Part shown: piece after piece, positions 35,169 through 44,651 of the stretch
How the letters are laid out: each line of letters starts with the position of its first letter
Position numbering within the stretch: the stretch's first letter is position 1
NCBI GenBank assembly: GCA_964438735.1
Contig: CAYTLW010000005.1
Location: 1 to 64,000, forward strand
DNA length: 64,000 nucleotides
From: CAYTLW01 sp964438735
GTDB taxonomy: Bacteria; Myxococcota_A; UBA9042
Direction of reading: 5' to 3'
Made by a program: the position numbers and the translations under genes
Notes under the pieces: generated by a model
Told to the model about the DNA's origin: nothing
The model's database searches: none
What the model saw: only the letters and a program-made list of their open reading frames with translations

Positions 35169-37319
35169 TCACGCCGGGGCGCCGCTGCGCACAAGCAGAG
35201 CACCTTCGATGATCAGGAGCGCCAGCAGGCCCACCAGGGCGAAGGACCAGCCCGGCACCTTGGGACGCGTCGGCTGGGCTGGGGTCTCCGGCTCCGGGGG
35301 CAGCAGCACGCGTTCATCCAGTCGTTTCAACTCGCTCTCGGCGGCCGGCGGCACCACCAGGATGCTCCGCTCGGACCAGCGCCCTCCCTTGCCCTCTTCG
35401 CGGGCCAAGTAGCGGCCGGGCACCAGCAGACCATCCACCTGCCAGGAACGTCCGCCCTGCTCGGAGGCGCCGATCTCCCGCACCGGCGCATCCGCCTGCT
35501 CGTCGGCCGCTCGCTGCACGACCAGGCGCTCAGCCTCTTTGTGTCGGGCGAGCACCGCCACGGCGCCCGGCTCGATGGCCGCCTGGCGGCCTTCACCGGT
35601 GCGTCCGGCCAGGGCGGCGGCCACCTCCTGCAGCAGCGGCAGGTAGCCCGGCTGCAGCGGCAGGTCACTCCAGTCGCGATCGATGGCGGTGGTCAGCAGC
35701 GCCACGAGCCCGGCACCTCGGGCCGCCATCAGCAACGTCGGCGCCCCGTTGCTGGTCCGCAGGACCACGTGGCTGCCCAGGGTCGCGCTCGGGCGAACCA
35801 GCAGATGGTGACGAATGCGCGCGCCGGCGAGGGCCTCGACCGCGTCGACCAGGCGGCTGCGCAGGGCGGCGACCTGTCGCGTCGGCGCCGGATCTTCGGC
35901 CGGATCGACCAACTCCAGGCGGGTCCGGGCGTCATCCGTGGCCGGACGTCGACCCGGCTTGGGGCTCGCCAGACGACGATGACCGACCACCTCGAAGGGC
36001 AGCAGCCTGCCCATCCAGCCCTCAGGCTGCTCCGGCACCGCGTCGCCGGCCGTGATCAACAGACCAGTGCCGCGTTCGACCAGTTCGGCCAGCTCTCGCT
36101 CCAGCAGGGGGGGCAATTCACCCACATTGGCCAGGATGATGACGTCGAAGGCGGCCAGCTTGTCGGCGCTCAACTGCCCCGGCTGCAGCACGTCGACGGC
36201 CAACGCTCCGGCGCGATCGGCGCCGATCTGCAGCGCCCGCTGGGCGAAGAAGATCTCGTCCTCGCGCGGCACCGGCCTCGGGGCGCCATCCACCAACGCC
36301 ACGCGGATCACATCGCCACCGCTGAGGCGAACCACCCGTCGATTATCGGCCGCCAGATCGTCCGCCGGCAGGCTGACCTCCGCCGTGTCGGTGGTCGCGG
36401 GCAGGACCATGGAGCGCTTGATCGTCTCGCCGCCCGCGACCTCGATCCAGCTCTTCACCTCCCGTTCGCCGGCCCGCACGGTCAGGTGACCTCGGAAGGA
36501 TCGGGCGCCGTGGTGGCTGACGGTGGCCTCGACCCGCACCTGCTGTGGGCCCCGTTCGGGGGCCGGTTCGGCGCGCACATCCGTGATCGCGGTGTTGGTG
36601 GCCTTGGCGTCTCCCACTCGCTCGAGCTGCAGCCGCAGCGGTGGCCGCTCGCGCCCTTTCGCCGGCGGTTCCACGGGCAGCTCCACACCGGCCCAACCGC
36701 TGGCCTGTAGATCGCTGAGCACCACCAGGCCCCGGGCGCGATCGCTCGCCGTGGAGAGCAGCTGCTCGGCCATGGCCAGGGCACGGGCCGCGTCATCTCG
36801 CCTCGGGTGGTGCACGATCTTGCGCGTGGCCTGGGCCACCGAGCGGAGATCGCCGCTCAACCGGCGGGTCAAGGCGCGGGCCGGGTGACCGCTGGCCACC
36901 AAGGCGGCGGTGGAGCCGATAGGCAACCTGTCCAGGAGCCGCAAGACGCGCGCCCGGGCGGCCTCGAATCGGGTCTCCCCATCGGCGCCCCGGGTCATCA
37001 TGGACATGCTGTCGTCGAGCACGATGGCCAGGGCGACCGGACCGGCGCCGGCGATCACCGAGTCATCATCGTCGAGCGCCGGCACGAGCGGCTTGGCCAG
37101 GGCCAGGGCGATCAACGCCGCGGCCGCACATCGGACCGCAAGCAGGGAGCGCTCGCGTAGATGAATCGCTCGAGCCCGCCTGGGGTTGCGATTCATCAGG
37201 AAAGCCAGGGCGGTGAACGGCACCTTGCGCGCCCGCCGTCGGCCGAGCAGGTGCAGGAGCAGGGGGATCGCCGCCGCCAACAGGCCGACCAGCATCCAGG
37301 GGTGGGCGAAGTCGATCAC
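35169..37319 (-). CDS. BatA-like membrane protein with von Willebrand factor A domain
   Basis: This 716-residue protein begins with the aerotolerance-type N-terminus FAHPWMLVGLLAAAIPLLLHLLGRRR and a second membrane helix at 60-82. A VWA domain follows with the metal-site motif DDSMS (102-106). Further on are beta-rich segments and a glutamine-amidotransferase-like region (FDVIILANVGELPP), and a C-terminal membrane helix. With the upstream MoxR and DUF58 genes it forms the widespread MoxR-type envelope module. Its ATG overlaps the DUF58 stop (ATGA). Confidence 0.85.
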   Translation of the reverse strand: MIDFAHPWMLVGLLAAAIPLLLHLLGRRRARKVPFTALAFLMNRNPRRARAIHLRERSLLAVRCAAAALIALALAKPLVPALDDDDSVIAGAGPVALAIVLDDSMSMMTRGADGETRFEAARARVLRLLDRLPIGSTAALVASGHPARALTRRLSGDLRSVAQATRKIVHHPRRDDAARALAMAEQLLSTASDRARGLVVLSDLQASGWAGVELPVEPPAKGRERPPLRLQLERVGDAKATNTAITDVRAEPAPERGPQQVRVEATVSHHGARSFRGHLTVRAGEREVKSWIEVAGGETIKRSMVLPATTDTAEVSLPADDLAADNRRVVRLSGGDVIRVALVDGAPRPVPREDEIFFAQRALQIGADRAGALAVDVLQPGQLSADKLAAFDVIILANVGELPPLLERELAELVERGTGLLITAGDAVPEQPEGWMGRLLPFEVVGHRRLASPKPGRRPATDDARTRLELVDPAEDPAPTRQVAALRSRLVDAVEALAGARIRHHLLVRPSATLGSHVVLRTSNGAPTLLMAARGAGLVALLTTAIDRDWSDLPLQPGYLPLLQEVAAALAGRTGEGRQAAIEPGAVAVLARHKEAERLVVQRAADEQADAPVREIGASEQGGRSWQVDGLLVPGRYLAREEGKGGRWSERSILVVPPAAESELKRLDERVLLPPEPETPAQPTRPKVPGWSFALVGLLALLIIEGALLVRSGAPA

Positions 37320-38260
37320 GCCGCGCTCCCGGTACCCGCCTGGCCGCGGCCCCTGGCCGCCAGCTGCATCACCAGTTGGCCGATGATCGAGGCCGGTTCT
37401 TGTGCCAGGTCGGCCTCCAGGTGATGCACGCCCAGGGTGGTGGCCATGGCCCGCACCGCCGCACGATGTTCGGCCATCATCTCGCCGTAGGCCCGCCGCA
37501 CCACGCGCGGGTCGACGACCTGCCGGTCGCCGGTCTCGCCGCAGATCAACTCCACCGGTTCGGCAAAACCCAGGTCGAGCTCCCTTGGATGCAGCGTGTG
37601 CAGCAGCACCACCTGGGGGCCCAGTCGGGCCATGGCGCCCAGCGGTGCCAGCGCCGCGCTCGGGTCGGCCAGCACGTCCGACAGGGCGATGACCACCCCT
37701 CGTCGGTCCAGATCGCGCAGCGTCGCGCGGCCCAGACCTTCCAGGCCCGTGGCGCCTTCGGCCGGCACCTGAAGCAGCGCGCCAAGCAGGCGCATCAGGT
37801 GCGTCTCGCCGCCGGCGGCCGGCACGGCCAGACCGGGTCGGCCAGCGATCAGCAACCCCACCGCGTCGCCTTGCTTGACCACCAGCGCCGCCAAAGCCGC
37901 AACCAGCAGACGCACGGCGGCCAGCTTGTCGAGCTCGTCCGCCCGCTCACCGCTGGCGGCGGCCATGGACGCCGACGCATCCAGCAACAAGGTGACCGCT
38001 GCGTGCACCTCCTGCTCGTGACGTTTCACATAGAAGCGGTCATTGCGCGCCCAGACCCGCCAGTCCAGGTAGCGCAGGTCATCGCCAGGGCTGTATTCGC
38101 GGTGTTCGGCGAACTCGACCCCGCCGCCGCGTCGCAGGCCACGATGCAGGCCGCCGGGTGCCCCATCGACCACCGCAGCGCTCTGCAATTCGCGCGGCGG
38201 CAGCCGGGCCAGCACCTCGCCAGCCCGCTCGCGTAGCGCCGCAACCTCGGGGTCGATCAT
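37316..38260 (-). CDS. DUF58 domain protein
   Basis: This 314-residue protein has the DUF58 signature REYSPGDDLRYLDWRVWARN followed by FYVKRHEQEV, and a VWA-like core LLLDASASM. It is the standard middle gene between MoxR and BatA-type genes. ATG 38260 overlaps the moxR stop codon; the open frame further upstream lies inside moxR and is not coding. Confidence 0.92.
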   Translation of the reverse strand: MIDPEVAALRERAGEVLARLPPRELQSAAVVDGAPGGLHRGLRRGGGVEFAEHREYSPGDDLRYLDWRVWARNDRFYVKRHEQEVHAAVTLLLDASASMAAASGERADELDKLAAVRLLVAALAALVVKQGDAVGLLIAGRPGLAVPAAGGETHLMRLLGALLQVPAEGATGLEGLGRATLRDLDRRGVVIALSDVLADPSAALAPLGAMARLGPQVVLLHTLHPRELDLGFAEPVELICGETGDRQVVDPRVVRRAYGEMMAEHRAAVRAMATTLGVHHLEADLAQEPASIIGQLVMQLAARGRGQAGTGSAA

Positions 38261-39300
38261 GGCGTAGTCGGCGAGGAGGGCACCCGTTCGAGGAGTTGTT
38301 CGACCATCGCCTGGGCGTTCATGCCCTCCGCTTCGGCGCGGAAGCTCGGCACCAGTCGGTGGGCGATGGCCGGTACTGCGAGCCGACGGACATCCTGCAA
38401 CGCCACCGTGCTGCGTCCCTCCAGGACGGCCGACGCCTTGGCGCCGAGCACCAGCCATTGGGCCGCCCGGGGGCTGGCCCCGAACGCGATCATCGGCCGC
38501 AGATCAGCCGGGCAGAGCGGATCCTCCGGTCGGGTCGCGCGCACCAGCCGCACCGCCCAGGCCAACACGTGTTCGGCCACCGGCACCGAGCGGACCAGCT
38601 CCTGGATGCGCAGCACCTGTTCGCGTGCCAGCACCGGCTCGATGACCTGGGTCTCGCGGCCCGTGGTGCGGCGAACGATCTCGAGCTCGTCCTCCAGCGG
38701 CGGATAATCCACATGGATGGCGAGCATGAAGCGATCCAGCTGCGCTTCGGGCAGCGGGTAGGTGCCGTGCTGCTCGATGGGATTCTGGGTCGCCAGCACC
38801 AGGAAGGGCTCCTGCAGCTGGTGGATGCGGCCGCCGGCCGAGACCTCGTGCTCCTGCATGGCCTGGAGCAGCGCGGCCTGGGTCTTGGGCGGGGTGCGGT
38901 TCAGCTCGTCGGCCAGCAGGATGTGGGTGAACACCGGTCCGCGCAGGAAGCGGTAGTGTCGGTGGCCGGTGGCGCGCTCTTCTTCGAGCACCTCGGTGCC
39001 GGTGACGTCGCTTGGCATCATGTCCGGCGTAAACTGAATGCGGGCGAAGTCCAGCTGCATGGTCTCGGCCAGGGTCGAGATCAACAGGGTCTTGGCCAAG
39101 CCGGGCACGCCGATGGACAGGGCGTGTCCGCCCGAGAAGAGCGCCGTCAGCAGCAGGTCGATCACCTCGTGCTGGCCGACGACCACGCGGGCCACCTGGG
39201 CGCGCACCTGGTCGGCGGCCTGGCGGGCGAAGTGCAACGCCTGCAGGTCGTCCATCTCTGGCGCCTGCTGGTCGGCGGGCAGGATCGTCACGCTGGCCAT
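38257..39300 (-). CDS. MoxR-family AAA+ ATPase
   Basis: This 347-residue AAA+ protein has Walker A GVPGLAKT, the MoxR-typical FTPDMMPSDVTGTEV, Walker B ILLADELNRTPPKTQAALLQAM and sensor 1 ATQNPIEQHGTYPLPEAQLDRF. MoxR proteins act as chaperones for VWA-domain partners, here the DUF58 and BatA-like products encoded directly downstream with 4-base overlaps. Confidence 0.96.
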   Translation of the reverse strand: MASVTILPADQQAPEMDDLQALHFARQAADQVRAQVARVVVGQHEVIDLLLTALFSGGHALSIGVPGLAKTLLISTLAETMQLDFARIQFTPDMMPSDVTGTEVLEEERATGHRHYRFLRGPVFTHILLADELNRTPPKTQAALLQAMQEHEVSAGGRIHQLQEPFLVLATQNPIEQHGTYPLPEAQLDRFMLAIHVDYPPLEDELEIVRRTTGRETQVIEPVLAREQVLRIQELVRSVPVAEHVLAWAVRLVRATRPEDPLCPADLRPMIAFGASPRAAQWLVLGAKASAVLEGRSTVALQDVRRLAVPAIAHRLVPSFRAEAEGMNAQAMVEQLLERVPSSPTTP

Positions 39301-39310
39301 CGCTCACCCA

Positions 39311-40324
39311 TCAGTTCGATCGCTTCGCCGGTCGCTTGTCGCGGCCCGGCCTCAGCTCGATGCCGAGGCCGACCAGGTCCAGTTGCCGGGAGCGGGCGCC
39401 GCCGACCAGGAATCCATGGCTGATCTCCAGCCATACGCCCAGCTGTCCGCCCCGCTCGCGCGCCGGCCAAGCATAGCGCAGGGCAGGCCGGAAGGCAGCC
39501 ATCGACTCGCTGCGGCCGTCATCCCAATCCAGCACGCCAAAGCCGGCGGTGCCGCCCAGCCCCAATTCTCCCAAGCCGCCCGCCAGCAGCAGGGCGTCCA
39601 GGCGCACGCCCGCGCCGGCAAATACGCCAGGCGGCCCCAGGTCATCAACCGCCGCGCTCGGCTCGGCGGGATGGCGCAGTGCGGTGGCCTGCACGCCCAC
39701 CCGCCAGCGTGGAGACAGGTTCATGGCCAGGGTCAACTCGACGCCACCGGCCGCCTCGCCCGTGTCCCATGCGCGCCCGACCAGGCCGCCGAACCAGAGC
39801 GCAAAGTCGGTGTTTTGGTCTCGTTTCGAGCGCGGCGGTGGGGCAAACCTCGGCAGGGTCGTACCCGTCGCCGCGGCGGCCGGCAAGACCGCCGGCGGCT
39901 CCAGGCGCGGTTTCAGATCCAGCTGATCGCCATGAACGGCGATCAACGCCGCGGCGTAATCGCGCCAGATCGCCGGTGGCGTGACATCTCGTTGCAGGCG
40001 ATGGGCCGCGTCCAGCGCGATCCAGCCGGCGAATGCGCTGCGGGCGAGCTGGTGCCGGTCCAGCCGCGCGGCGGCAAAGGCGAGCATGCGCCAGCGTTCA
40101 GGTTGTTTGGAGGGGCTGTTTTGCAGCCGGTCGACCACACAGGTCAGATCCCCTGCGGCGTAGCAGCGGGCTGCTGCGGCCACGTCGCGATCGGTGCCCG
40201 CTCGCGCTGACCTGGCGTGCATGGACGCGGCGGGCAGAACCAACGCCAACAGGCCAGCGACCGCCAGGACCTTCGCCCTGCGGCTTGTGATTGCACGGGG
40301 GGCGTCAGGCTGTGAATCCGCCAC
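39311..40324 (-). CDS. Exported protein with helical N-terminus and beta-barrel-like C-terminus
   Basis: This 337-residue protein has a signal peptide (VLAVAGLLALVLPAASMHARS). Residues about 45-140 are helical and TPR-like. The rest alternates short hydrophobic strands with Gly-rich turns (FALWFGGLVGRAWD..., VELTLAMNLSPRWRVGVQATAL, GVWLEISHGFLVGG), consistent with an outer-membrane barrel. I do not recognise a family. The start overlaps the end of the PHA-system gene by 20 bases, and moxR follows 10 bp later, so it may belong to the same operon. Confidence 0.6.
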   Translation of the reverse strand: MADSQPDAPRAITSRRAKVLAVAGLLALVLPAASMHARSARAGTDRDVAAAARCYAAGDLTCVVDRLQNSPSKQPERWRMLAFAAARLDRHQLARSAFAGWIALDAAHRLQRDVTPPAIWRDYAAALIAVHGDQLDLKPRLEPPAVLPAAAATGTTLPRFAPPPRSKRDQNTDFALWFGGLVGRAWDTGEAAGGVELTLAMNLSPRWRVGVQATALRHPAEPSAAVDDLGPPGVFAGAGVRLDALLLAGGLGELGLGGTAGFGVLDWDDGRSESMAAFRPALRYAWPARERGGQLGVWLEISHGFLVGGARSRQLDLVGLGIELRPGRDKRPAKRSN

Positions 40325-40598
40325 GATCCAGCTGCTTGCTGATCTGATCCTTGACCACGCCCTTGATCATCTTGGCGGCAAAACCCTTCAAGTCGACGGT
40401 CACGTTCACGTCGGACGCGGTCACGGTGAAGCTGCCCTTGAAGTGTTTGCCGCTGGCGGTAGCCGTGTCGCCAGCCCAGGCGACGTCTTGAACCAGCTCA
40501 GGCTTGCGCTCCCGGAAGCCGTTCAGCAGCGTCTCGAGGCGGCTGCGTGCGTCATCCAGATCGTAGTTATGGGTGCGGTGAATGGAGATATCAGCCAT
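40305..40598 (-). CDS. Polyhydroxyalkanoic acid system family protein
   Basis: This 97-residue protein resembles the PHA granule-associated regulatory family (PF09650), opening with MADISIHRTHNYDLDDARSR and containing KGSFTVTASDVNVTVDLKGF. AAGGAG lies before the ATG. No PHA synthase gene is in the window, and homologues often occur outside PHA loci, so the role in granules is uncertain. Confidence 0.8.
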   Translation of the reverse strand: MADISIHRTHNYDLDDARSRLETLLNGFRERKPELVQDVAWAGDTATASGKHFKGSFTVTASDVNVTVDLKGFAAKMIKGVVKDQISKQLDRGGFTA

Positions 40599-40656
40599 GC
40601 AAGGCTCCTTGTGTGGACCGGGTTGGTTGGCGATGAGCGAATCGACCGCTGTGGTC

Positions 40657-41076
40657 CTACTCGACCTTCAGCGCGTCCTCTGGCGGCGGCTTGCGGAAAG
40701 CGCGGAAGAAGCCGACCTTCTTCTTGCCCTTGAAGACGTTGCCGAAGAGCACATTCTCCCCCGCGGTGCCCTCGAGGCGGCCGGGATCGCTCTTGACGTC
40801 AGCCCGCTTCTTGCAGTCCTTCCAGCCGGCGTCCCAGTGCAGCACGAATTGATCGCCCTGCTGAGTGGCCTTGCAGACGTGGTAGGTGACCTTGCCCCGG
40901 GGTTCGATGATGGAGATGTCGCCCTGGAGCCCTTCCTCTGGCATCTCTACAGTCAGCGGGAAGGCGTCGATGGGCCCGATATCCGTCGTACCCGCCCAGG
41001 TGCCATGTAGGTGGGAGCCGCAAGCGCTGCCCAGCAACAGGATTCCCAGCGTAGCGGCCAAGGCGATCGGTTTCAT
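40657..41076 (-). CDS. Small lipoprotein of unknown function
   Basis: This 139-residue lipoprotein has lipobox LLGSAC (C19) and a beta-rich body (GTWAGTTDIGPIDAFPLTVEM, GDISIIEPRGKVTYHV) resembling lipocalin- or LolB-like small folds, followed by a Lys-rich tail. GGGGGAG precedes the ATG. The open frame continues upstream through the opposite strand of the radical SAM gene, but that part is not coding. No family was recognised. Confidence 0.7.
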   Translation of the reverse strand: MKPIALAATLGILLLGSACGSHLHGTWAGTTDIGPIDAFPLTVEMPEEGLQGDISIIEPRGKVTYHVCKATQQGDQFVLHWDAGWKDCKKRADVKSDPGRLEGTAGENVLFGNVFKGKKKVGFFRAFRKPPPEDALKVE

Positions 41077-41271
41077 GCATCTCCCCCGGGTTGCGAGCCA
41101 GCCGGATTGTAGCAAGGTGGTCCCACAGCGCCAGTACGCACCTCCCCGCGCCCGCGGCGGCACAGTCCACAAGCCCCTCCTGCTCCGGGGCGTTGGCGGG
41201 CGTGCGCTTGCCCACGCCCTGCCCCGCGCCGATACTGTGCTGGGCACCCCGGCGGCCCGCGAAGGTGAATC

Positions 41272-43563
41272 TTGCCGCGTATTCTGCTGATCCAGCCGCC
41301 GCTGCTGCTGCACGACGACTACATCGACTACCCGTATTTCGCGGGCGCCGGGCTCTGGCAGGCCGCCGCCGGCCTGCGCGCGGCGGGGCACCAGGTCGAG
41401 GTGGTCGACGCCTTCTGCATGCCCACTTCGGGCATGATGCCCGAGGGCGAAGGCCTGGTCCGCCTGGGTGTGCCGCTGACCGCCCTGGCTTCCCGGTTGC
41501 CGCGCCTGGCGCCCGAGGTGGTGGTGATCGCCAACTCGCCCTGGCTGCGTGCCCGACCGGCCGCCGCCGACCTGAAGAAGCTGGTGGCGGCTATCAACAA
41601 GCGCTGGCCCGGGGTGGCCACGGTGCTGGCCGACTGCGACATCGGCGGCATGCACTTCATCGAGTGGGACGAGACCGACCTGGACGAGGTGGGCATCGAC
41701 TGGGGCCAGAAGTACGAGGCCGAGCGTGCCCTGCCCGAACTGGTACAGACCCTGGCCGATGGGCAACCACCCGCCGAACGGGTGATCGCCGGGGCGCCGC
41801 TGGACGGCAGCCTGGACGACCTGCCCGCGCCGGCCTGGGACCTGGTCGACATGGCCGCGTTTGGCCGATTCATGGGCCGGGTGGCCGGGCTGAACCACAA
41901 GCGCGAGATCTTCGCCTGTGCGCCGCCGATCCTGCCCATCAAGACCAGCCGCGGATGCGTCTACAAGTGCAACTTCTGCACCTCGAACCCGTGGTCCCGC
42001 GCCGGCATGGAAGGCAAGGCCTACCGCAAGCTTGGTACCGACGCGCTGGCGGCCCAACTGAGGCATATCCGAAACGAACTGGGCATCGATCGCGTGGTGG
42101 TGCTGGACGAGCTGGTCAACGTCGACACCGCCCACCTGGACGCCCTGCTCGACCAACTCGAAGCCCTGGACATGCGCGCCGACTTCCCCAATGGCATGCG
42201 CGCCGACCGGCTGCAGAAGGCCCAGGTCGAGCGCCTGGCCAAGCGCATCGACGTGCTCAGCGTCAGCGCCGAGAGCGCCGTCGATCGGGTCGCAAACGAG
42301 GTCATCGGCAAACGATTCGACCTGGCCGCCACCGAGCGCGTCGCCGGCTGGTGCCGAGAAGCCGGATTGCACCTGGTGGTCCACTGGATGATCGGTCAAC
42401 CGGGCGAGACCCGAGCCGAGATCCTGACCACCATGAACGCCGCCTGGGACGTCTTCGAGCGCACCGGCGCGCGCCCCCTGCTGCAGTTCGCCACGCCCAT
42501 CAAGGGCACCGCCCTGCACGACGAAGTGACCCGCAAACAGCTCTGGACGAAGCGCGAAGATCGCGACATCGGCCCCCTCTTTCAGGGCGAGCCGATGTTT
42601 GCCGGCAGCGACTGGACGGCGCGCGAGCTGTTCTGGGCCAAGCGCGCCTTCGAGGTCAAAGTCGACGCCAGCGAACCCAAGAAGATCATTCTCAACACCA
42701 CCTACATCTGCAACAACCAATGCGTCTTCTGCGCCACCGGCAATCGCCTGCCGACACATGGCAACATCGAAGAGCAGCTGGGCTTCATGCGCGAGCGCAG
42801 GGCCCAGGGTTTCGAGTTGATCGACTTCGACGGCGGCGAGCCGACCACCAACCCGAACCTGCTCAAGCTGCTGCGCTCAGCGCGCGACATGGGCTTTCGC
42901 GAGATCAACCTGACCACCAACGGCCGCATGCTGGCCGTACCGCGCAATGCCAACAAGATCGTGCGCAGCCCCATCACCAGCTTGCTCGTCTCGCTGCACG
43001 GCCCCAATGAAGAGGTGCACGAGCTGCAGGTCAGCTCCAAGGGCGCCTTCAAGCAGACGGTACGCGGCATCGCCAACGCCCGCCCCATGTGCGAGCGGGC
43101 CGGCAAGCGTTTCGGCGTCAACGTCACGTTGACCAAGACGAACTTCCCGGTCTTGCTGGAGTATGGCGAGCTGCTCCACCACCTGGGCGTCAAGAACTGC
43201 AACATCCAGTTCGTGACGCCATTCGGGCGAGCTTCGGCGGCCACGCAGCCCGATCCGGCGGTGGTCGCACCGGTGGTCGCAGAGTTGATCGAGGCCTGGC
43301 GCGGCAGGATCGAGTTCCAGGTCATCAACATGCCGCTGTGTTACCTGCCCGGCTACGAGTCCGAGTCCATGGGTGACCTGTACAAACTCGAGCGGCGGAT
43401 GTGCTTCGTCAGCATGGAAGACGTCAACCTGTTCGACTACCTGCAGTCCCGTCGCCGGCACGAAGCCGCGTGCAGGGAGTGCTTCTTCAGCATCGCTTGC
43501 GAGGGCTTCTACTACTTCCCCGATGAGTGGAAGGACGAAGCCGCGGCGCGCTGGGGCGACTGA
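41272..43563 (+). CDS. Double radical SAM protein with B12-binding-like N-terminus
   Basis: This 763-residue protein starts with a cobalamin-binding-like Rossmann domain (RILLIQPPLLL, about 1-190; the base-off DxHxxG motif is not evident). A first radical SAM domain follows, with cluster cysteines C229/C233/C236 (CVYKCNFC). A second complete radical SAM domain starts at C480/C484/C487 (CNNQCVFC) with the DFDGGEPTTNPNL glycine motif. C-terminal cysteines (about 712, and CRECFFSIACEGF near 740) look like a SPASM/twitch-type auxiliary cluster site. It starts at TTG with AAGGTG upstream. No substrate or precursor-peptide gene is recognisable nearby, so the reaction is unknown. Confidence 0.85.
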   Translation: MPRILLIQPPLLLHDDYIDYPYFAGAGLWQAAAGLRAAGHQVEVVDAFCMPTSGMMPEGEGLVRLGVPLTALASRLPRLAPEVVVIANSPWLRARPAAADLKKLVAAINKRWPGVATVLADCDIGGMHFIEWDETDLDEVGIDWGQKYEAERALPELVQTLADGQPPAERVIAGAPLDGSLDDLPAPAWDLVDMAAFGRFMGRVAGLNHKREIFACAPPILPIKTSRGCVYKCNFCTSNPWSRAGMEGKAYRKLGTDALAAQLRHIRNELGIDRVVVLDELVNVDTAHLDALLDQLEALDMRADFPNGMRADRLQKAQVERLAKRIDVLSVSAESAVDRVANEVIGKRFDLAATERVAGWCREAGLHLVVHWMIGQPGETRAEILTTMNAAWDVFERTGARPLLQFATPIKGTALHDEVTRKQLWTKREDRDIGPLFQGEPMFAGSDWTARELFWAKRAFEVKVDASEPKKIILNTTYICNNQCVFCATGNRLPTHGNIEEQLGFMRERRAQGFELIDFDGGEPTTNPNLLKLLRSARDMGFREINLTTNGRMLAVPRNANKIVRSPITSLLVSLHGPNEEVHELQVSSKGAFKQTVRGIANARPMCERAGKRFGVNVTLTKTNFPVLLEYGELLHHLGVKNCNIQFVTPFGRASAATQPDPAVVAPVVAELIEAWRGRIEFQVINMPLCYLPGYESESMGDLYKLERRMCFVSMEDVNLFDYLQSRRRHEAACRECFFSIACEGFYYFPDEWKDEAAARWGD

Positions 43564-43581
43564 CGGTCTACAACGTGTGGA

Positions 43582-44556
43582 TCAGGGCGCTGGCGGTGCC
43601 GGTGCTTCGGCTCCGGTGGGGGGCGCCTTGCCGCCCGCTGGCGGCGCGTTGGCATCTGCTGGCGGCGCTTTGGCATCCGCTGGCGGCTTCGGCTTGTCGC
43701 CGTCGGGTGCTGCGCCGTCACCGCCGGGTGCGCCGGGTGCGTCAGGTGCGGTGGGCGCGGCGGGCGCGGCCGGGTCTGCTGCCGCGGCTTCGAACTTCGC
43801 CGGCATCTTGAATCCCTTGGCGTGGCCGGTGTAGGCGCCCGGACCCTGCACGTGCACCGTCTTGCCCTCGCTGTTGCGCAGCAGGGTCGCCTTCAGGCCC
43901 TCGCCGGTGAGGGTATAACGCTTGAAGGTCTTGCCAGACTTGGCGGCCACCAGGGACTCGACGCGAACTGTCAGCGGCCCCGAGGTGCCGTTATCCACGC
44001 GCACGAAGTGGGTGTCCCGGCCGGCGGCCCGGTCGATGGCCACGTGGACCAGGGTCGGGCTGCGCTCATCCAGCAGCACCACTGGGGCCTTGGCGACCAG
44101 CTCCTTGAGCTTGAAGCCACCCTGGGTGGTGTCGCCGGTGCGCAGCTTCCAGGCGCCCTTGACCTGGAAGACGATGGCCCGCGTGCTGGCGCCCTTGACG
44201 TCGACCCAGCGGTTGTACTGCACCACGTGATCCTGGTGGTCGAGCTTGGTATGCGTCCGCTGTTTGAAGCGACGGCCCTTGTCGCGCAGCTTGGCCGTGG
44301 TGGAGTAGTTGACGATCTTCTCGAAGACCTTCTTGCGCAGCGCCTCGGTGCCCAGCTTCGTCTTGCCCCGCCGCACTTCCAACTCCAGCAGCGGCGGTGG
44401 ACGCTTCTTCCTGCGCGCGTCGGCCAGGTCGGGGATCGACATCACCGCCGCGATGGTCAGGGAGATGGCCGTGGTCAGTCGGCGGGCGAGCGGGCTGCAG
44501 ACGGAAAATCGCGGGTCGATGACGCACCTCCTCCGGCCTCGGCCGGTCGCGTTCAT
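43582..44556 (-). CDS. Secreted Ala/Pro-rich protein of unknown function
   Basis: This 324-residue protein has a signal-like segment ending in ADA (about 27-47), a beta-rich body of about 200 residues, and a low-complexity tail of Ala/Pro/Gly with repeated KAPPADAN-like units. I recognise no family. The start is uncertain: ATG 44556 has no ribosome site, while a strong GGAGGAGG lies 15 codons in without a standard start codon behind it. It converges with the radical SAM gene across 18 bases. Confidence 0.6.
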   Translation of the reverse strand: MNATGRGRRRCVIDPRFSVCSPLARRLTTAISLTIAAVMSIPDLADARRKKRPPPLLELEVRRGKTKLGTEALRKKVFEKIVNYSTTAKLRDKGRRFKQRTHTKLDHQDHVVQYNRWVDVKGASTRAIVFQVKGAWKLRTGDTTQGGFKLKELVAKAPVVLLDERSPTLVHVAIDRAAGRDTHFVRVDNGTSGPLTVRVESLVAAKSGKTFKRYTLTGEGLKATLLRNSEGKTVHVQGPGAYTGHAKGFKMPAKFEAAAADPAAPAAPTAPDAPGAPGGDGAAPDGDKPKPPADAKAPPADANAPPAGGKAPPTGAEAPAPPAP

Positions 44557-44651
44557 GTTGGGATACGGCGGTGCAGCGTCAAGTATTCGCGATCGGGGGC
44601 CGCAACCTGGATCGCCGGCTTGATAGACGACGGGATGCTGCGGCTATGGCC

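Noticed and set aside
41077..42759. Upstream extension of the 40657 lipoprotein frame
   Set aside because: The extension is antisense to the radical SAM gene and lies before a clear lipoprotein signal peptide and ribosome site.
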